A stretch of DNA of 64,000 nucleotides from JBHGXV01 sp041920505 (GTDB lineage: Bacteria; Bacillota; Bacilli; Brevibacillales; Brevibacillaceae). This document shows, piece after piece, positions 1 through 7,872 of the stretch; the first letter of the stretch is position 1; each line of letters starts with the position of its first letter. The translations under genes and the position numbers were made by a program. The stretch lies in the NCBI GenBank assembly GCA_041920505.1, contig JBHGXV010000007.1, positions 1-64,000 of the forward strand, read 5' to 3'. Below the pieces are notes generated by a model. The model was not told the origin of the DNA and made no database searches. It saw nothing but the letters and a program-made list of their open reading frames with translations.

Positions 1-1
1 A

Positions 2-259
2 GGAACGAAAGTGGATTTGTTAGCCGACGTCAAAGCCACGCTACCCAAAGCGAAGACAGTGGATGCGAAGGTGACGTTTAAGCAAGGCGGGGCTGTAGTA
101 GGAAGCAAGGACATCACCATTTCAGATGGCGAAACGATAAAAGTGTCAGTACCGTACAGCACACAAGCCAAGCCAACAAGCCCTATGCAGTCCAATCTGC
201 CGCTATTCTCCCTGTATCACACAATCGCCACCAACGGCACCCTGCCGGGAGCACTGTAG
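2..259 (+). CDS. 3' end of an unidentified CDS, possibly disrupted
   Basis: The frame is open from the window edge to the stop at 257-259, so the true start lies upstream. The first 50 or so residues look like real protein, with beta-rich wording such as VTFKQGGAVVGSKDITI and ISDGETIKVSVPY, as in an Ig-like or surface domain. The last 30 residues, after STQAKP, are low in character and may be read-through into non-coding DNA, since the TGTATC words typical of the following gene-free region already begin near 212. I do not recognise the family. It could be a gene truncated by a rearrangement. Confidence 0.3.
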   Translation, partial: GTKVDLLADVKATLPKAKTVDAKVTFKQGGAVVGSKDITISDGETIKVSVPYSTQAKPTSPMQSNLPLFSLYHTIATNGTLPGAL

Positions 260-1305
260 GATACACCCCAAGTGCAACCATACGTCAGTCAGTCTCAGGA
301 ACGCCCCGCCCCAAAAGTGAGCATACATATCCCCCAAGTGTGGCCGCCCTTTGCCAGCAAAACAAGCAAAATAATCAAAGCACCAGCAGGAGGGGATACA
401 GCTCCCCTGTACACCGTCGGTGTTCTCTCCACACAAGCCATACCTCGCTAGATACAGGCCCCCAGCCGATCTGAGTAACCCGAGTAAACCGAGTAACAGC
501 CAAGAGTAAGCGTGAGGCCCTGTATGTAAAGGGATGAGTAAAATGAGTAAATGGAGTAAGACCAAGAATTGTCCCCACGAGAACACCACAAAAAACAAAA
601 AACAAAACTAAAACTAAAAATTTTACTCATTTTACTCAGTTTACTCAGTTACGTCAGGACGGGGGCTGAAGCCATCTGAATCTTTTACTCAACTGTTACT
701 CACTTTTACTCACACAAGTCACACCAGCCTGTATCCCTCATCCCTGCAAGGTACAGGGCATCTGTATTCACCGATCCCACGCAGAATACAGGCCCAGCGA
801 TGGGGGCTGTATCCTACATGTAAGATATGGGGCGTGTATTTCCCCCAGATGCAACCGTATTAACGCCCGGAGTGTTTACCAGCAAATGCGCAGTCATCAG
901 GGCAACCTGTATTACCCCGCTCTCATGTAGTGGGGGGCAGGCGAAGGACAGGCGGCAGGTGCCCCAATATCATACAAACCTCACAGGCCGGGGGCAGAAA
1001 TACGGCAGCGCCGGTATTCGGCCCCTGTTCATGGCCCTGGGGGTGTATCCCTGTAGCCTGCCGTTGAGGAATACAGGGCGGCCTATGTTGTGTTGTATAT
1101 CCCCGATCCCAGCGGTCAGTAGCCCCCTTGGATATGCCACTCCCATGCAAACATGGGGGGCCTTGGAGTAGGATGGTGTCATCAATGAGACTCAGGGGGC
1201 CAACGGTTCACCAGACTGTGGCACGTGGGGGAATACATTGTCGGAGAATGGCAGGACATGTTTTAATGAGGGTAGACCACTGTATGTTTTGGCAGACCGC
1301 TGCAT
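260..1305. other. Gene-free region rich in short repeated words
   Basis: About 1.05 kb without a convincing gene on either strand: the open frames here lack ribosome sites and recognisable protein. It holds the GAGTAA array (separate entry) and at least a dozen copies, in both orientations, of a word close to CTGTATCCC or GGGATACAG. Examples lie near 255, 396, 451, 518, 729, 751, 784, 807, 833, 905, 1043, 1070 and 1094. Several sit as facing pairs, for instance 394-414 and 1041-1078. Function is unknown. It may be a decayed mobile element or a regulatory or replication-like region. Confidence 0.6.
473..711. repeat. Mirror-symmetric array of GAGTAA/TTACTC hexamers
   Basis: GAGTAA starts at 473, 482, 491, 504, 536, 545 and 554; its complement TTACTC starts at 623, 632, 641, 685, 696 and 706. 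Most units are 9 bp apart, forming triplets. Two direct triplets on the left mirror two inverted triplets on the right around an A-rich core near 590, with matching distances on each side (about 43 and 107 bp from the centre). Within it, TGAGTAAAATGAGTAAA at 535-551 has a perfect 17-bp inverted copy at 622-638. The layout resembles iterons or a cooperative protein-binding array. No gene is seen inside it. Confidence 0.85.
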
Positions 1306-1334
1306 TTGTCAAACAGGTCAAATCGCGTTATAAT
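1306..1334 (+). promoter_or_regulatory. Sigma-A promoter of tRNA-Arg
   Basis: TTGTCA at 1306-1311 and a consensus TATAAT at 1329-1334 are separated by 17 bp. The tRNA begins 52 bp after the -10 box. Confidence 0.75.
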
Positions 1335-1385
1335 GAAAGGTGCGGCCCGGTTTCGGAAGCGGGTTCGGCATCTGCACATTCATAC

Positions 1386-1462
1386 GTCCCCGTAGCTCAG
1401 GTGGATAGAGCGACAGTTTCCTAAACTGTGCGTCGGAGGTTCGAGTCCTCTCGGGGATACCA
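1386..1462 (+). tRNA. tRNA-Arg (anticodon CCT)
   Basis: A 77-nt cloverleaf can be folded by eye. The acceptor stem pairs GTCCCCG with CGGGGAT, with one G-U at the end. The D-arm contains AGCTCAGGTGGATAGAGC, the anticodon arm pairs ACAGT with ACTGT around the loop TTCCTAA, and the T-arm is GGAGG-TTCGAGT-CCTCT. The discriminator is A and the CCA end is encoded. Anticodon CCT reads AGG. A sigma-A promoter lies just upstream. Phage relics begin about 100 bp behind its 3' end, which fits this tRNA having served as an integration site. Confidence 0.95.
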
Positions 1463-1560
1463 TTACAAACTCAAACGCGGCGTGGGTTTGCCGATACCGG
1501 TGAACCCGCGCTTCTCTGTTTACAGGGCCGTTTGCAAACATTTTGTAAACCTTTATCACA

Positions 1561-1690
1561 CTAAAGCGTGTTTTTCTGCGCTTCGAACGACTTGGTGATG
1601 ATCTCGCTGAACCGGTTTGCGGCCGCCCGCTGAAGACCCGGGAGCACATGGGAGTATGGTTCAACGCGACGGAGATATTGGGACGATAGG
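1561..1690 (-). pseudogene. Remnant of tyrosine recombinase (phage integrase) C-terminus
   Basis: Read on the minus strand, the frame ending in the stop at 1561-1563 gives a classic integrase tail: VEPYSHVLPGLQRAAANRF followed by SEIITKSFEAQKN. In the family, the Tyr of the YSHV motif is the DNA-cleaving nucleophile and this motif lies near the C-terminus. Nothing recognisable as the rest of the catalytic domain precedes it; the frame meets a stop at 1741-1743. Only about 40 codons survive, so this is a relic. Its position just behind the 3' end of tRNA-Arg, pointing at the tRNA, is that of an integrase of a tRNA-targeting prophage or island. Confidence 0.75.
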
Positions 1691-1705
1691 TACCGGTCGC
1701 CGGGA

Positions 1706-1765
1706 GATGAAAGGGAACAGGGGGAAGTCATCGGCAACCTCTACGAGAATCCAGAGTGGCTATAG
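1706..1765 (+). pseudogene. Possible YopX-like phage protein remnant
   Basis: A short plus-strand frame reads EVIGNLYENPEWL before a stop at 1763-1765. This closely resembles the C-terminal EVIGNIYENPELL motif of the YopX family of phage and prophage proteins. No start or upstream domain survives. With the integrase tail beside it, it suggests a deleted prophage of which only scraps remain between tRNA-Arg and the ABC operon. It is a short match, so it is tentative. Confidence 0.5.
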
Positions 1766-1880
1766 CAGGCGGGCCGCGAAGAGGTATGAAAGATGAACGC
1801 CCGAGCGAAAGAAAATATTTTAATAAATCAGAAAAATATATTTTTTCAAAAAATAAAGAGGGTGACGGACAAAATCAGCG

Positions 1881-1912
1881 AATATGAATATATACTTTAT
1901 TTCATTCATATT
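1881..1912. promoter_or_regulatory. Inverted repeat upstream of ABC/ligase operon, likely operator
   Basis: AATATGAAT at 1881-1889 and its exact complement ATTCATATT at 1904-1912 flank 14 bp within a very AT-rich stretch (about 1805-1930) directly ahead of the operon. The half sites ATGAAT and ATTCAT resemble those of TetR-type fatty-acid regulators such as Bacillus FadR, but the spacing is wider. The promoter itself is not clear; TATACT near 1891 could be a -10 box. Confidence 0.5.
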
Positions 1913-1941
1913 TATTCGATAAATGAAGGGGGGTTATAGAG

Positions 1942-2727
1942 ATGGCGTTGTTGGAAGTAGATCATTTGTCGCTTCGGTTTGGCGGAGTGGCTGCTCTGAC
2001 AGAGGTAAGTTTCCATGTGGAAAAAGGAGAAATATTTGCCCTGATTGGGCCCAATGGAGCGGGCAAAACCAGCATGCTCAATTGCATAAGCGGGGTGTAT
2101 AAACCTTCGTCAGGCAGTATCCGCTTTCAGGGCGAGGAGATTCTCTCGCTGCCGCCATATAAACGGGCAGAAAAAGGGATCGCTCGGGCATTCCAAAACA
2201 TTGAGTTGTTTAAACATATGACCGTCCTGGACAATCTGATGCTGGGCCGGCACGTCCGCATGAAGTCAGGGCTGTTGTCCTGCGGATTTTACTGGGGAAA
2301 GGCCCAGCGGGAAGAAGTGGAGCATCGCCACGCCGTCGAGGAAATCATCGATTTTCTTGAGATTGAAGCCATTCGGCACAAGCCGGTCGGAACGCTGTCG
2401 TACGGTCTTCAAAAACGTGTTGAAGTTGGACGAGCGCTCGCTTTGTCGCCTGAGCTGCTCCTGCTGGATGAACCGATGGCAGGGATGAACAGCGAAGAAA
2501 AAGAAGATATGGCCCGTTTTATTCTTGACATCCACGAGGAGCGCGGCACGACCATTATTCTGATTGAGCACGACATGGGAGTGGTCATGGAACTGTCCCA
2601 GCACATCGCGGTACTGGACTTTGGGCGGTGCATCGCTTTTGGCACGCCGGAAGAAGTGCGGACAAACCCGCAGGTTATCCAGGCTTATCTGGGAGAGGAT
2701 GGCGCCGAGGAGGGAAGGAGCGCATGA
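1942..2727 (+). CDS. ABC transporter ATP-binding protein, LivG type
   Basis: Cytoplasmic ATPase subunit of a high-affinity importer of the branched-chain amino acid (HAAT/LIV) family, 261 residues, the usual length. The Walker A motif GPNGAGKTS is at about residues 36-44, the Q-loop near 85, the signature LSYGLQKR near 152, the Walker B and D-loop LLLLDEP near 172-178, and the switch His near 210. The LSYG signature in place of LSGG is common in LivG proteins. A GGGGGG-rich ribosome site precedes the ATG. It opens an operon with an acyl-CoA ligase, two permeases, a lipoprotein, a second ATPase and a second ligase, and its stop overlaps the ligase start. The substrate is probably an organic acid rather than an amino acid. 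Confidence 0.9.
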   Translation: MALLEVDHLSLRFGGVAALTEVSFHVEKGEIFALIGPNGAGKTSMLNCISGVYKPSSGSIRFQGEEILSLPPYKRAEKGIARAFQNIELFKHMTVLDNLMLGRHVRMKSGLLSCGFYWGKAQREEVEHRHAVEEIIDFLEIEAIRHKPVGTLSYGLQKRVEVGRALALSPELLLLDEPMAGMNSEEKEDMARFILDIHEERGTTIILIEHDMGVVMELSQHIAVLDFGRCIAFGTPEEVRTNPQVIQAYLGEDGAEEGRSA

Positions 2728-4646
2728 AACAGGAGACGATCCCGCAATATTTGCTGGCACAGGCGGCAAAACTGCCGAATAAGACCGCGATGCGGGAAAA
2801 GGAATTCGGCATCTGGAAGGAACTTACCTGGAAACAACTGCGGGAAGAAGTGAAATCGCTTTCAATCGGCCTGAAGGAGTTGGGATTTGAGCGCGGTGAC
2901 AAGCTGGCCATTATCGGTGACAACCGGCCCGAATGGATTATGGCGGAAGTAGCGGCACAGGCTATTGGCGGGATTTCCGTCGGATTGTATCAGGACTCGC
3001 TGCCAAAAGAAATCGCCTACATCCTCAATCACTGTGATGCCAAGATCGTGGTGGCCGAGGATCAGGAACAGGTCGATAAACTGTTGGAGATAGAGTCGGA
3101 TATCCATTGTGTTCAGAAAATTCTGTATTACGACAACAAGGGAATGCGCAACTATTCCCACCCGCTGCTTGCCAAGTTTCAAGACATACAGCAATTGGGC
3201 AGGCAGAGTCCGCTTTGGGCGACTGACGATTGGGAGCAGGACATCGCCCGGGGAAAAGCTGATGACGTCGCCATTCTCTGTTACACCTCCGGCACAACCG
3301 GCGCGCCAAAAGGGGCAATGCTGACGCATCGCAACCTGTTAAACATGGCGGAAAGTCTTTTTTCCATCGATCCGCTGAAGGCGTCGGACGAATACGTGTC
3401 CTTCCTGCCGCTGGCGTGGATTGGCGAGCAGATGATGAGCATCTCCGGCGCGTTTTTGATTGGCTTTACCATCAACTTTCCCGAGGAGACCTCAACCGTT
3501 CAGGCGGATTTGCGGGAAATCGGCCCACATGTGATGTTTTCGCCGCCGCGCATCTGGGAAGATATGGTGTCGCGCGTACAGGTGAAGATACAGGACGCGG
3601 GGTGGTTGAAGCGATCTGTGTACGAGTGGTTCCGCCCCTTTGGCGAGGCGAAGGCGGAAGCCTCTATCTCCGGGGTCAGGTTGACGGCGTGGCAACGGTT
3701 TATGTATCGGCTCGGAGACTATCTCGTCTTTTCCGCCATCAAGGATCACCTGGGACTGTTGCGCATAAAGCGCGCCTATACAGGCGGAGCGGCGCTGGGA
3801 GCCGATGTCACCAAGTTCTTTCACAGTCTGGGGGTCAATCTGAAACAGATCTACGGGCAGACGGAAGTGTCCGGAATCGCTGTGGTGCATCGGGACGGAA
3901 AAATCAAGTTTGATACCGTTGGGGAGCCGATCCCCGGCACCGAAGCGAAGATTTCGGAAAAAGGAGAGATTCTGATCAAGAGCCCGAGCGTGTTCATCGG
4001 TTACTACAAAAACGAACAGGCTACACAGGAGACCTTGACGGAAGGCTGGCTGCGGACAGGCGACGCCGGTTACATGGACGAGGACGGTCAACTGGTCGTC
4101 ATCGATCGCTTGAAGGACGTGATCCGTCTGGACACAGGCGAGCTGTTTTCCCCGCAATTTATTGAAAACAAGCTGAAGTTCAGCCCCTATATCAAAGAAG
4201 CGGTGGCGATTGGGACGGATCGCCCGTACGTGGCTGCCATTCTCAACATCGATATGGCCAATGTGGGGCGCTGGGCCGAGGAGAATCAGGTTGCCTACAC
4301 CACGTACACCGACTTGTCACAAAAGCCTGAAGTGCTGGAGTTGATTCGTCGGGAAGTGGAACGCATAAACGGCCACATGCCTGAAAAGGCCAAAGTGAAA
4401 CGATTTGTTTTGCTCTACAAGGAACTGGATGCGGATGACGAGGAACTCACGCGTACCAAAAAAGTGCGGCGCGGCTTCGTCGCCAAGAAATACGAAGCGG
4501 TCATCTCGGGCTTGTACGGCGATAAGAGGGTCATTCAGGTAGAGGGGACGGTCCGTTATCGGGACGGGAAAGAGGCGACGATCCGCACCCAGTTGATGGT
4601 GGTGGATGTGGAAGAAAAACGATCGTCAGACGGGGAGGTGGCGTGA
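2724..4646 (+). CDS. AMP-forming acyl-CoA synthetase (long-chain fatty acid--CoA ligase family)
   Basis: Adenylate-forming ligase of about 640 residues that converts a carboxylic acid to its CoA thioester through an acyl-AMP. The phosphate-binding loop YTSGTTGAPKG is at about residues 187-197; GWLRTGDAGYMDEDG and the hinge VIDRLKDVIRLDTGE come later, matching the COG1022 long-chain type. The start chosen is ATG 2724, which follows AGGGAAGGAG and overlaps the livG-like stop; a longer frame upstream is the shadow of that gene. It overlaps the permease start at 4643. Placement inside an importer operon suggests that the imported acid is activated on entry. The acid could be a fatty, aryl or dicarboxylic acid; sequence alone does not decide. 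Confidence 0.88.
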   Translation: MKQETIPQYLLAQAAKLPNKTAMREKEFGIWKELTWKQLREEVKSLSIGLKELGFERGDKLAIIGDNRPEWIMAEVAAQAIGGISVGLYQDSLPKEIAYILNHCDAKIVVAEDQEQVDKLLEIESDIHCVQKILYYDNKGMRNYSHPLLAKFQDIQQLGRQSPLWATDDWEQDIARGKADDVAILCYTSGTTGAPKGAMLTHRNLLNMAESLFSIDPLKASDEYVSFLPLAWIGEQMMSISGAFLIGFTINFPEETSTVQADLREIGPHVMFSPPRIWEDMVSRVQVKIQDAGWLKRSVYEWFRPFGEAKAEASISGVRLTAWQRFMYRLGDYLVFSAIKDHLGLLRIKRAYTGGAALGADVTKFFHSLGVNLKQIYGQTEVSGIAVVHRDGKIKFDTVGEPIPGTEAKISEKGEILIKSPSVFIGYYKNEQATQETLTEGWLRTGDAGYMDEDGQLVVIDRLKDVIRLDTGELFSPQFIENKLKFSPYIKEAVAIGTDRPYVAAILNIDMANVGRWAEENQVAYTTYTDLSQKPEVLELIRREVERINGHMPEKAKVKRFVLLYKELDADDEELTRTKKVRRGFVAKKYEAVISGLYGDKRVIQVEGTVRYRDGKEATIRTQLMVVDVEEKRSSDGEVA

Positions 4647-5533
4647 TGGACATTTTCTGGCAGTTGCTTGTCATCGGATTGGCAGTGGGCAGCGTCTACG
4701 GGTTGGTCGCATTGGGCTTTGTTCTTATTTATAAGTCCAGTGACGCCATCAATTTTGCCCAGGGAGAATTTGTGCTTGTGGGGACGTACGTTTGCTTGAC
4801 GTTGATAACCGGGTACCGGGTGCCGTTTTTGGCCGCCTTGCTGTTGACGTTGGCCTTCAGCGCGGTGCTCGGTTGGGTGGTGGAGCGGGTCGTCCTGCGC
4901 CCGTTCATCGGGGAACCGGTCATCTCCATGATCATGGCGACGATTGGCCTCTCCAGTGTGATGGCGGGTTTCGTTCATCTGTTCTGGGGCACGGATACCC
5001 GGGTGTTTCCGCCGATTTTTCCGGACCAGCCGCTTCATCTCGGCGGCGGTGTGGTCGTATCGCAGGTATACGTCTGGTCGCTCGTTACGGTCTTGATTCT
5101 GCTCGCCCTGTTTACGCTGTTTTTCAAGTTTTCCAAGCTGGGGATCGCCATGCGGGCGACCGCTGACGACCAGCAGGCGGCTCTCTCGATGGGCATCAGC
5201 GTAAAGGTGATTTTTGCCGTCACGTGGGCCATTTCTGCCATCGTCTCGTCTGTCGGCGGCGTGCTGCTTGGCAACATCAACGGGGTGAACTCCTCACTCG
5301 CGCTGATCGGTCTGAAAGTGTTGCCGGTAGCGCTTCTCGGCGGATTGGACAGCATACCGGGCGCGATCGTCGGAGGATTTATCATCGGAGTTTTGGAGAG
5401 TTTGGCCGGGGGATACCTCGATCCCATTCTGGGCGGGGGCGTCAAAGAAGTATTGCCGTTCGTCGTGCTTGTTCTGATCCTTATGTTCAAGCCATACGGA
5501 TTGTTCGGCAAGCGCGAAATTGAAAGGGTGTGA
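4643..5533 (+). CDS. ABC transporter permease, LivH type
   Basis: Integral membrane permease of 296 residues with about eight hydrophobic segments. The N-terminal ALGFVLIYKSSDAINFAQGEF is the hallmark of LivH, and the domain ends with GGLDSIPGAIVGG and the GGGVKEVLPFVVLVLILMFKPYG tail. It forms the membrane channel with the LivM-type protein encoded next. The ATG lies four bases inside the ligase gene, so translation is probably coupled. Three candidate promoters were looked for inside the operon and none was seen. Confidence 0.9.
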   Translation: MMDIFWQLLVIGLAVGSVYGLVALGFVLIYKSSDAINFAQGEFVLVGTYVCLTLITGYRVPFLAALLLTLAFSAVLGWVVERVVLRPFIGEPVISMIMATIGLSSVMAGFVHLFWGTDTRVFPPIFPDQPLHLGGGVVVSQVYVWSLVTVLILLALFTLFFKFSKLGIAMRATADDQQAALSMGISVKVIFAVTWAISAIVSSVGGVLLGNINGVNSSLALIGLKVLPVALLGGLDSIPGAIVGGFIIGVLESLAGGYLDPILGGGVKEVLPFVVLVLILMFKPYGLFGKREIERV

Positions 5534-5539
5534 ACATTT

Positions 5540-6601
5540 GTGAGAAGTCCGTTTGTAAGCGAATGCGGAGAGTTTCGCACCAATTATCGGGACGACATGG
5601 CGCTGTACAGGATTCCGCGCATCCGTTACCGGGTGTATGCGATGCTCGCCTTGTTTGTCCTACTGCCCTGGTTTGCATCCGAGTACGTCACAAGTCTGGC
5701 CGTGTTGTGCGCGATCGCTTCCATTGGCGCCATCGGATTAAACATCCTGACCGGCTTTACCGGGCAGATCTCCATCGGGGTCGGCGCCTTTCTCGGTGTG
5801 GGCGGCTACACGTCGGCCATTTTGACCTCCACACTGGGTCTCAGCTTCTGGATCTCGCTGCCGCTGGCGGGAATCGTCACGGCGCTGGTAGGGGCGTTGT
5901 TCGGCATTCCTTCGCTGCGGCTCAAGGGTCTCTATCTGGCCATGGCCACCCTGGCGGCACAGGTGATTATTTTGTATGCCATGAACCACTGGGACGCGCT
6001 CACCGGCGGGACAGCGGGGATGATTTTGTCCCGGCCGACGATTGGAAGTTTCTCGTTTGATACCGAGAGGAGCTATTACTACCTCACGCTGGCGATACTC
6101 GTCTTCACGTTTATCTTTACATCCAACCTGTTCCGTTCGCGAACCGGACGTGCGTTTGTCGCCGTACGCGACCGCGATCTGGCGGCGGAGGTTATGGGCA
6201 TCAATCTGTTTCGCTACAAAGTGCTGGCCTTTGCCATCAGTTCCTTTTTCATCGGGATCGCCGGAGCGTTGATGGGTCACTATACATTGGTAATCTCACC
6301 GGAGCACTTTGATATCGGGGTCTCCATCGAGTATCTGGCGATGGTTCTGATCGGTGGGCTTGGCAGTGTTGTCGGTTCCATTTTCGGCGCCGTTTTTCTC
6401 ACGCTGCTGCCCGTCTTCCTGCGGGAGATCATCGATCTTTTGTCTGCGGTGATGCCAAACGTGACAGAGCACTTTGGCGCGTTGCGGCAGATTATCTTCG
6501 GCGGCATCATCATTGTTTTTCTTGTCTATGAACCGGAGGGACTGGCCAAGATGTGGCGCAATGTTAAAGATAGCTGCAAGCTGTGGCCATTTTCCTATTA
6601 A
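5540..6601 (+). CDS. ABC transporter permease, LivM type
   Basis: Integral membrane permease, 353 residues from the GTG at 5540 (GAAAGGG lies 11 bases upstream). An internal ATG at 5597 would give the more typical LivM N-terminus MALYRIPRIRY, so the start is not certain. LivM marks are GLNILTGFTGQISIGVGAFLGVGGY and the loop VAVRDRDLAAEVMGIN, which contacts the ATPase, followed by IGGLGSVVGSIFGA. It pairs with the LivH-type permease. Confidence 0.88.
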   Translation: MRSPFVSECGEFRTNYRDDMALYRIPRIRYRVYAMLALFVLLPWFASEYVTSLAVLCAIASIGAIGLNILTGFTGQISIGVGAFLGVGGYTSAILTSTLGLSFWISLPLAGIVTALVGALFGIPSLRLKGLYLAMATLAAQVIILYAMNHWDALTGGTAGMILSRPTIGSFSFDTERSYYYLTLAILVFTFIFTSNLFRSRTGRAFVAVRDRDLAAEVMGINLFRYKVLAFAISSFFIGIAGALMGHYTLVISPEHFDIGVSIEYLAMVLIGGLGSVVGSIFGAVFLTLLPVFLREIIDLLSAVMPNVTEHFGALRQIIFGGIIIVFLVYEPEGLAKMWRNVKDSCKLWPFSY

Positions 6602-6629
6602 ACCATGAAAAAGCAAGGGGGAATTCAGG

Positions 6630-7853
6630 ATGAAAAAATGGGTGAATGTCGTGTCTGCCGCCTTTCTTTCCGCACTGCTGATCGCCGGTTGCGGCGGTGG
6701 CAGCCAACCGTCGAGCGCTCCCGCGCCGACAGGCAACAACAATGCCCCGGCCGCGCCTGCCGCCAAAGGGCCGATCAAGATCGGCGGGCTGTTTGACGAG
6801 ACCGGAGGCACTGGTGATGTCGGCAAGCCGTACGCGGAAGGGGAAGTGGCGTACATCGACTACCTCAACAGCAAGGGAGGCATCAATGGCACGAAAGTGG
6901 AGTTGATTGGTGTGGACTACGCTTACAAAGTGCCGGAAGCGGTGAAAATCTACCAGAAATTCATCAAGCAGGATAAAGTATCCGCCATCCTCGGCTGGGG
7001 CACGGGGGATACGGAGGCAATGAAAGAGCTGATCGCCAAAGACAAGGTGCCGTTCATCTCTGCCTCCTACTCGGAAGCGTTGGCCAATGTGGCCCAGCAT
7101 CCTTATAACTTCATGACGGCTGCCACCTACTCCGATCAGGCGAAAGTGGCGATCAAGTGGATCAAGGACAACTGGAAAGGCAGCGGCAATCCGAAGCTGG
7201 CGCTGATCTACAATGATACGCCGTTCGGCAAGTCGCCGATCGAAGACGCCAAAGCATACGCCTCTTCCGTGGGCGTTGACGTGGTGGATGAACAGATCGT
7301 CGATCTGAAAGCGCTGGATGCAACCCCTCAGCTTTTGAACATGCAGAAGAAAAACCCGGACTTCGCCATTATTCAGGAGACGTGGGGCGCTACCGCCACT
7401 ATTTTGAAGGATGCAAAAAAACTGGGCCTCACCACCAAATTTATCGGTCTGAACTGGGCGGCGGGTGAAGGAGTCATCACACTGGCCGGCGATGCGGCGG
7501 AGGGTTTCATCGGTGTCATTACCCACGCGTTCCCGTACGAAAACCTGCCGGGGCTCAAAGAGATCGAAGAGTACCTCGCTGCCAAAGGGGAAAAGTTGTC
7601 TGACAAAAACCAGAAGTTCGTCCAAGGCTGGGTGGCGGCCAAAATCATGGTGGAAGGAATAAAAAACGCTGGCGACAATTTGACCGGGGAAGGCATCAAG
7701 GCCGGTCTTGAAAAAATCTCCAACCTGGAGTTTGGCGGGATCGCAGCACCTGTTTCGTTCTCTCCCGACAACCATCGCGGCACCACCAAGGTTCGACTCG
7801 GTGTAGTGAAAAACGGCAAGTTTGAAATCATGACAGACTACATCGGGTACTAA
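6630..7853 (+). CDS. ABC transporter substrate-binding lipoprotein, LivK/Leu-Ile-Val family
   Basis: Exported substrate-binding protein of 407 residues. A signal peptide with lipobox LIAGC places the lipidated Cys at residue 21, followed by a Ser/Pro/Ala-rich linker. The mature part begins IKIGGLFDETGGTGDVGKPY, the standard opening of type I periplasmic binding proteins of the LIV family, and continues with ISASYSEALANV and ALIYNDTPFGKSP. It would capture the substrate outside the membrane and hand it to the two permeases. It sits 28 bp behind the LivM-type gene with a GGGGG ribosome site. The substrate is not predictable from these motifs. Confidence 0.9.
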   Translation: MKKWVNVVSAAFLSALLIAGCGGGSQPSSAPAPTGNNNAPAAPAAKGPIKIGGLFDETGGTGDVGKPYAEGEVAYIDYLNSKGGINGTKVELIGVDYAYKVPEAVKIYQKFIKQDKVSAILGWGTGDTEAMKELIAKDKVPFISASYSEALANVAQHPYNFMTAATYSDQAKVAIKWIKDNWKGSGNPKLALIYNDTPFGKSPIEDAKAYASSVGVDVVDEQIVDLKALDATPQLLNMQKKNPDFAIIQETWGATATILKDAKKLGLTTKFIGLNWAAGEGVITLAGDAAEGFIGVITHAFPYENLPGLKEIEEYLAAKGEKLSDKNQKFVQGWVAAKIMVEGIKNAGDNLTGEGIKAGLEKISNLEFGGIAAPVSFSPDNHRGTTKVRLGVVKNGKFEIMTDYIGY

Positions 7854-7872
7854 CGCCGGACGGGAGGCAGCC

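Noticed and set aside
827..1171. Plus-strand frame of 114 codons in the gene-free region
   Set aside because: No ribosome site, Cys/Gly/Pro-rich random-like protein, and it runs through the repeated TGTATCC words.
1380..1664. Minus-strand frame across tRNA-Arg encoding a 94-residue protein
   Set aside because: Its C-terminal third is simply the antisense of the tRNA, a well-known source of false genes. The real signal on this strand is in another frame (the integrase tail).
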